Source of the DNA: Caballeronia sp. dw_19
GTDB taxonomy: Bacteria; Pseudomonadota; Gammaproteobacteria; Burkholderiales; Burkholderiaceae
Direction of reading: 5' to 3'
DNA length: 64,000 bases
Assembly: GCF_018449515.1 (NCBI RefSeq)
Contig: NZ_JAAVUQ010000015.1
Span: 1-64,000, forward strand
This document shows, in pieces, positions 59,952-64,000 of the stretch. The translations under genes were made by a program, and so were the position numbers. Position 1 is the first letter of the stretch, and every line of letters begins with the position of its first letter. The notes below the pieces were generated by a model. It was given only the letters and a program-made list of their open reading frames with translations. It ran no database searches and was not told the DNA's origin.

Positions 59952-61196
59952 TTAACCGCGGGTTGCCGACGCGGCCGCTGCAGCGGGGGCGTCGGAATTC
60001 GAATCGGAAGGGGAAGGGTTTTCGACCGCTTTGACGAGTGCGCCGGTGCGCGCTTTCTGCGATCCCGACACGATCACCCGGTCGCCAGCTTTCAAGCCGC
60101 TCGTGATGACCCAGTCCGCGCCGTTAGCGCTGTTGGCGGTCACCGCCGTTTGCGTGACCTTGCTGTCGGCGTCGACGGTCAGCACGCTAGCGGAGCCGTC
60201 CGATGCACGCGACACCGCCAGTTGCGGCACCGTGATCGCCTGCTGGTTCACGCCTTCTTCGAGCCGTGCCCGGACGAACATGCCCGGCAGCAGCGCGCCC
60301 TCGGGATTCGGGAACACGCTACGCAGCGTGACCGAACCTGTGGTGGCGTCGACGGTTATATCGGAGAACAGCAGCCTGCCGGCATGCGGATAGTCACTGC
60401 CGTCTTCCATCACGAGATGCGCGACCGCGCCGTCGCTGCCCGCCTGCTGCAACTGGCCGCTCGCGAATTCCTTTTGCAGCCGCAGCCAGTCGACCGATGA
60501 ACGGGTGACATCGAGGTACATCTCGCTGGTCGCTTGAACGGTGGCGAGCGCCGTGGTCTGCTCGGCTGTGACAAGCGCGCCCTCAGTCACGCTCGACTTG
60601 CCGATACGCCCGGTGATCGGCGCTACGATCTTCGTGTAACCCAGGTTGATCGCGGCGGTTTTCAATGACGCGCGATCGGCGACCACGTCGGCCTTAGCTT
60701 CCTGCAGCGACGAGATGGCGTCGTCGTAGTCCTGCTTGCTCACGCCGTCTATCTTCGACAAGTCCGAGTAACGCGTCGCTTTGGTTTGCGCGGCGTCGGC
60801 CGTGGCTTGTGCCTTCACGAGCGTCCCGACGGCCTGGTCATAACTCGCCTGGTAACTCGCCGGATCGATCTGATAAAGCACCACACCCGCTGCGACCATC
60901 GAGCCTTCAGTGAAGAGCCGCTTCATGACGATGCCTTGCACCTGAGGCCTGACATCGGCCACGCGTACGGCGGACAGGCGGCCGGACAGTTCGGTGCTGG
61001 CGACGATTGGATGCGGGGCGATGGTTTCAACGCCGACTTCTGGCACGCCCTGTGGCGGACGCTGCGAGCCGCCGTCGCCGCAAGCGGCGAGCGAAAATGC
61101 GGCCACTGAAGCGGCGACGGCCACGAGTACACGCGTGCGTAGCAATCGTGTGGCCCCGGTAGGAACTACGGAAACCTGATGGATTATTCTGGTCAT
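59952..61196 (-). CDS. RND membrane fusion protein (periplasmic adaptor)
   Basis: A 414-residue adaptor. The lipobox LAAC at residue 39 makes it a lipoprotein. Biotinyl-lipoyl-like halves (VADVRPQVQGIVMKRLFTEGSMV and YTKIVAPITGRIGKSSVTEGALV) flank an alpha-hairpin rich in Ala and Gln; the beta-barrel and MP domains follow, with GALLPGMFVRARLEEG. It links the RND pump to the outer membrane factor. It is the first gene of the efflux operon and lies 270 bases downstream of the histidine kinase. Confidence 0.93.
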   Translation of the reverse strand: MTRIIHQVSVVPTGATRLLRTRVLVAVAASVAAFSLAACGDGGSQRPPQGVPEVGVETIAPHPIVASTELSGRLSAVRVADVRPQVQGIVMKRLFTEGSMVAAGVVLYQIDPASYQASYDQAVGTLVKAQATADAAQTKATRYSDLSKIDGVSKQDYDDAISSLQEAKADVVADRASLKTAAINLGYTKIVAPITGRIGKSSVTEGALVTAEQTTALATVQATSEMYLDVTRSSVDWLRLQKEFASGQLQQAGSDGAVAHLVMEDGSDYPHAGRLLFSDITVDATTGSVTLRSVFPNPEGALLPGMFVRARLEEGVNQQAITVPQLAVSRASDGSASVLTVDADSKVTQTAVTANSANGADWVITSGLKAGDRVIVSGSQKARTGALVKAVENPSPSDSNSDAPAAAAASATRG

Positions 61197-61412
61197 GCGG
61201 TGAGCGTCCTTCGATCAAGGTTCGACAAAGGGCCGCCGGGCAGACATCGATGCGCAGGTCTTTCGAAAAACGCGAGGAAAAGCGGAGGAGGGTTGCCTCG
61301 AGAGGCGCTCGACCCGACCACCGGGGCTCGGAGAAAACCGCGCAACGCCATGCCAGCGGCAAGGGATGACACGAGCTTAACGAGCAGCGTCTTACGATGG
61401 CTTAGTGACTGA

Positions 61413-61425
61413 TTACATGATGTAA
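61413..61425. promoter_or_regulatory. Palindrome TTACATGATGTAA upstream of efflux operon
   Basis: A perfect 6-1-6 inverted repeat about 220 bases before the membrane fusion protein start, between it and the kinase. It is a candidate operator of the adjacent response regulator. Confidence 0.4.
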
Positions 61426-61466
61426 CATTGCTGCGAGCGCGCGACCATGCATGCGCGGCAACGGCG

Positions 61467-62780
61467 TCAGGCGCGAACGCGCAAGGGGAAGTCGAGCACG
61501 ACGGCGAGGCCGCCGCCGTCGGCATTGTGCATGGACAGGTCGCCGCCATATCGACGCGTGAGGCGCCGCACGATCGTCAGTCCCAGGCCGCAATGCGCGT
61601 CGCCGCCGCGAGCGGGATCGATCCGTATGAAGGGTCTGAGCGCACGGGCGAAATGGGCTTCGGGCATGCCCTTGCCATGATCGCGCACACTCAGGCGATC
61701 ACACCCGTTGTGACGTGACGTTGCGATGCAAAGCGGAGGCGCACCATAGGTGAAGGCGTTTTCCACGAGGTTTGAGAGTATCCGGTCCAGTTCGACGGCA
61801 GGCAGGCGGAAGTCGTCGCTCGCCTGCAGGTCGAGTAAGAAGAGCGGGTCTCGTGCGAGCACGTCGTGGCCGTCGACATCAACGTTTGCTTCAGCTTCCG
61901 CATAGTGCGAACGGCAGAACGCATTGACTGAAATCCACGGGGCGTGCGCGTCTGTTTCGGTGTCGCGGGCGAAGTCGAGGAATTGCGTGACGATCTGCGC
62001 AAGCGATTCAGTGTCGTGAAAAAAGCCGTTGCGCGCGGTGCTGTCCGACACAAGGTTCGCGCGGACCTGGATGCGCGTGATCGGTGCACGCAGGTCATGC
62101 GCGACGCCGGCCAGCATGATCGCGCGTTCCTGTTCGGCGTCGCTTAATTCACGGGCCATTTCGTTGAAGTCACCAATCAGCCCTTTGACCTCCGACGGAC
62201 CGTTGGACAAGACCATCGGCGGACGATGTCCCAACCTGAACTCACGTGCTGCCCGTGCGAGCCTCAATATAGGTTTCTGTATTTGCCATGCGCCGAGCAG
62301 TGCGATAGCAATGGCGAGGAACAGCATGAGCGCACTCGCGCTCAGCAAGCGGCTCACGGGAGGTACGACGGCTGGGATCAGAAGCCATCGCGACGATGGG
62401 CCATAACGCACCCACATGAGGTCCTCGGTGTGGTCGAATACCACGCGGCTCTGCGGCGGCAGGTCCGCACGCAGGACGTTCTCGAACAGGCCGTGTGTAT
62501 CGGCGCAGGGCGGTGGACAACCGAGCGGCGCGGACTGTGGCCCGGCATCGGCGAAACGCAGGCCGAGCACGGCGGCGAGACGCTCGCTTGAGCCGTCGGC
62601 AGCACTCGCTGCCGGATCCAGCACCAGCCGCACCAGCCGGCTGACGTGATCCGCCTCGATGATGCCGCGCTCACGATCCACGATCACCATCCACGTCAGT
62701 TGCATCATGACGAGCAGGCCTACCGACAGCAGCGCGAGCCGGCCGAAGATCGTGTTGAGGGGGCGTAGCAGCTTATGCAT
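61467..62780 (-). CDS. EnvZ-type sensor histidine kinase
   Basis: A 437-residue membrane kinase. It has two membrane helices, near residues 10-30 and 140-160, flanking a periplasmic sensor that contains a CPPPC pair, then a HAMP domain. The H-box GVAHDLRAPITRIQ has the phospho-His; the N-box is SNLVENAFTYG and the G-boxes RDHGKGMPEAHF and CGLGLTIVRRL. It overlaps the response regulator stop by 8 bases if the ATG at 62780 is used; two further ATGs at 62792 and 62801 are possible. It lies upstream of the efflux operon on the same strand and probably senses an envelope or drug signal. Confidence 0.92.
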   Translation of the reverse strand: MHKLLRPLNTIFGRLALLSVGLLVMMQLTWMVIVDRERGIIEADHVSRLVRLVLDPAASAADGSSERLAAVLGLRFADAGPQSAPLGCPPPCADTHGLFENVLRADLPPQSRVVFDHTEDLMWVRYGPSSRWLLIPAVVPPVSRLLSASALMLFLAIAIALLGAWQIQKPILRLARAAREFRLGHRPPMVLSNGPSEVKGLIGDFNEMARELSDAEQERAIMLAGVAHDLRAPITRIQVRANLVSDSTARNGFFHDTESLAQIVTQFLDFARDTETDAHAPWISVNAFCRSHYAEAEANVDVDGHDVLARDPLFLLDLQASDDFRLPAVELDRILSNLVENAFTYGAPPLCIATSRHNGCDRLSVRDHGKGMPEAHFARALRPFIRIDPARGGDAHCGLGLTIVRRLTRRYGGDLSMHNADGGGLAVVLDFPLRVRA

Positions 62781-63525
62781 CGCGTTCGGCATCGGGTGCA
62801 TCGCCGGAGGCTCGCGGCGGCACGAACATATAACCGATACCGCGCATGGTCTGGATGATGCGCGGCTGCGAGGGGTCCTCTTCAATCAGTTGACGCAGGC
62901 GCCAGATCGGGACGTCGATACCGCGCTCCGTCACGTCCGCGTGCGTGCCGTACCAGAGGGTGAGCAGCCGCGAACGCGAGAGCGTTTCCATCGGGTGGCG
63001 CACGAGCACGTTGAGCAGGCGTAACTCGCTGTTCGTGAGGCGCTGCGGCTCGCCGTCGCGCGTGAGCGTGCGGCGGTCGTTGTCGAGTTCGAAGCGCCCG
63101 AAACGCGCTGGTTCCGACCATTGACTGGTCGGGCTTGGGGGCCGGCTCATGCCTTGGCGGCGCAACACCGCGTTGATCCGCGCAAGCAGCTCGCGTGGCA
63201 TGAAGGGCTTGCCGAGGTAGTCGTCCGCGCCCATTTCCAGACCAACCACGCGGTCGATGTCGTCCGCACGCGCCGTCAGCATAATGACCGGGGTACCGTC
63301 ATTATCTGCGCGCAGCCGGGTGAGCGCCGTCAGGCCGTCGATGCCGGGCATCATCAGGTCGAGCACGATGATTGAAGGGCGTTCGCGCATCACCACCTGA
63401 TTCAGGTCGCGTGCGTCTTCGCGGAACGTGACTGAGAGGCCGCGCTCATCAAAAAAAGCCTGCAGCAAGTCGCGCAGTGCAGCGTCGTCGTCGACTAGAA
63501 GGATTCGGGTTTCGCTGTTGGACAT
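62773..63525 (-). CDS. OmpR-family response regulator
   Basis: A 250-residue regulator. The receiver domain has the acidic cluster near residues 12-14, phospho-acceptor Asp56 in VLDLMMPGIDG, Thr in MLTARAD and Lys in GKPFMP. A winged-helix trans_reg_C domain follows (RRTLTRDGEPQRLTNSELRLL, IIQTMRGIGYMFVPP). It is the first gene of the two-component unit and probably controls the efflux operon downstream, maybe through the palindrome at 61413-61425. Confidence 0.94.
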   Translation of the reverse strand: MSNSETRILLVDDDAALRDLLQAFFDERGLSVTFREDARDLNQVVMRERPSIIVLDLMMPGIDGLTALTRLRADNDGTPVIMLTARADDIDRVVGLEMGADDYLGKPFMPRELLARINAVLRRQGMSRPPSPTSQWSEPARFGRFELDNDRRTLTRDGEPQRLTNSELRLLNVLVRHPMETLSRSRLLTLWYGTHADVTERGIDVPIWRLRQLIEEDPSQPRIIQTMRGIGYMFVPPRASGDAPDAERDA

Positions 63526-63726
63526 GGCTTGAGCCTGGATGAGCCCTTGAAGAGCTTTGTAAGCTGCAATCGAAGCGACTATAAACGATGCCCGCCAGGA
63601 TCGTGTTACGGCGTCTTAGCGATTCTTTCAATGCTTCGATGCCTGTCGCTTGCAGGCCGTTGCTCTTGAATCGGGATTCACGGACTCTGCGTTGCGCCAT
63701 TCGACACACGATTGCCGGTGCTAACT
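63526..63726. other. Intergenic region upstream of the response regulator
   Basis: About 200 bases with no supported gene; it should hold the promoter of the two-component genes. Confidence 0.4.
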
Positions 63727-63999
63727 TTAGGCTGCCTTGACCAGCAGCTTATGTGCTCGGCTGTCGCTGGCCTCGGTAATGCTTACCAAGCCTTTTTTCC
63801 GGAGGAACGCTCGGACGGCGCTGCACGTTTCGTGCGCGCCGATTGCGTCGGAAGCTCGAAATTTCGTCGATTGGCCACGAGATCGATCGGGGCGCGCAAA
63901 TCGCCGCTGCTTATCGCGAATGTGGATTTCGAGCACCCACGCCAATGGCGAAGGAGGGAAGTCGACTTCGGAGAGCGGACCATCATAATGCGCGGCATG
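63727..63999 (-). CDS. Partial hypothetical protein at the window edge
   Basis: The last 90 codons of a gene that starts beyond the right edge. Visible sequence includes VDFPPSPLAWVLEIHIRDKQRRF and ETCSAVRAFLRKKGLVSI, ending LLVKAA. The frame is open to the edge of the window. I do not recognise the family, and other frames here are shorter, so this is the most likely coding frame. Confidence 0.4.
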   Translation of the reverse strand, partial: HAAHYDGPLSEVDFPPSPLAWVLEIHIRDKQRRFARPDRSRGQSTKFRASDAIGAHETCSAVRAFLRKKGLVSITEASDSRAHKLLVKAA

Positions 64000-64000
64000 G

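Overview
The window reads as a high-GC betaproteobacterium of the Burkholderiaceae, most likely Paraburkholderia or Caballeronia. The clues are the phasin, the KfrA-like protein divergent from a tyrosine recombinase, an extra groESL pair, the RND efflux operon with its OmpR/EnvZ-type pair, and the overall codon and base composition. Plasmid-type genes and relics in 42-54 kb suggest a secondary replicon (chromid or megaplasmid), but the sequence alone cannot prove this.

About 0.7-41.4 kb looks like one large sulfur-scavenging region. It holds two multi-rhodanese proteins, a molybdenum-binding Mop protein, two SfnG-like FMNH2-dependent monooxygenases, a DszC/SfnB-like flavin monooxygenase, a DszA/SnaA/NtaA-like monooxygenase and two proteins with the Cys-His-Arg/RxGG signature of the desulfinase DszB. 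Around these lie uptake genes for every envelope layer: a TonB-dependent receptor, a dedicated TonB-ExbB-ExbD set, four family-5 (peptide/nickel type) binding proteins, one DppBC-like permease pair with a fused double ATPase, a MetQNI methionine-type transporter and an orphan SsuA-like binding protein. An unusual operon of an SdhA-like flavoprotein, a 2Fe-2S protein and a JmjC/cupin oxygenase sits among them. Together they suggest that an organosulfur compound is taken up, oxidised stepwise to a sulfinate and desulfinated to sulfite, parallel to the 4S pathway but probably for other substrates. No dedicated flavin reductase or transcription regulator for this region is visible.

From 35.9 to 38.0 kb lies a groES-groEL pair with a slightly degenerate CIRCE operator; this GroEL lacks the usual GGM tail.

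From 42.0 to 54.4 kb is accessory DNA. It contains a tyrosine recombinase divergent from a KfrA-like coiled-coil protein across an AT-rich palindromic spacer, a frameshifted hypothetical gene, an integrase relic, then a candidate conflict (defence) locus with a MoxR AAA+ ATPase, a vWA-like membrane protein, two small-to-medium unknowns and a divergent frameshifted membrane protein. After it come relics of a MobF relaxase, a serine recombinase, a DUF3732 protein and an Abi_C-type abortive infection gene, cut and joined at visible breakpoints.

From 54.6 kb to the end the sequence is ordinary again: an RcnB-like protein, and a response regulator, histidine kinase, membrane fusion protein, RND pump and outer membrane factor in one orientation. 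The pump carries a Ser/Thr-rich tandem-repeat insertion. A partial unknown gene runs off the right edge.
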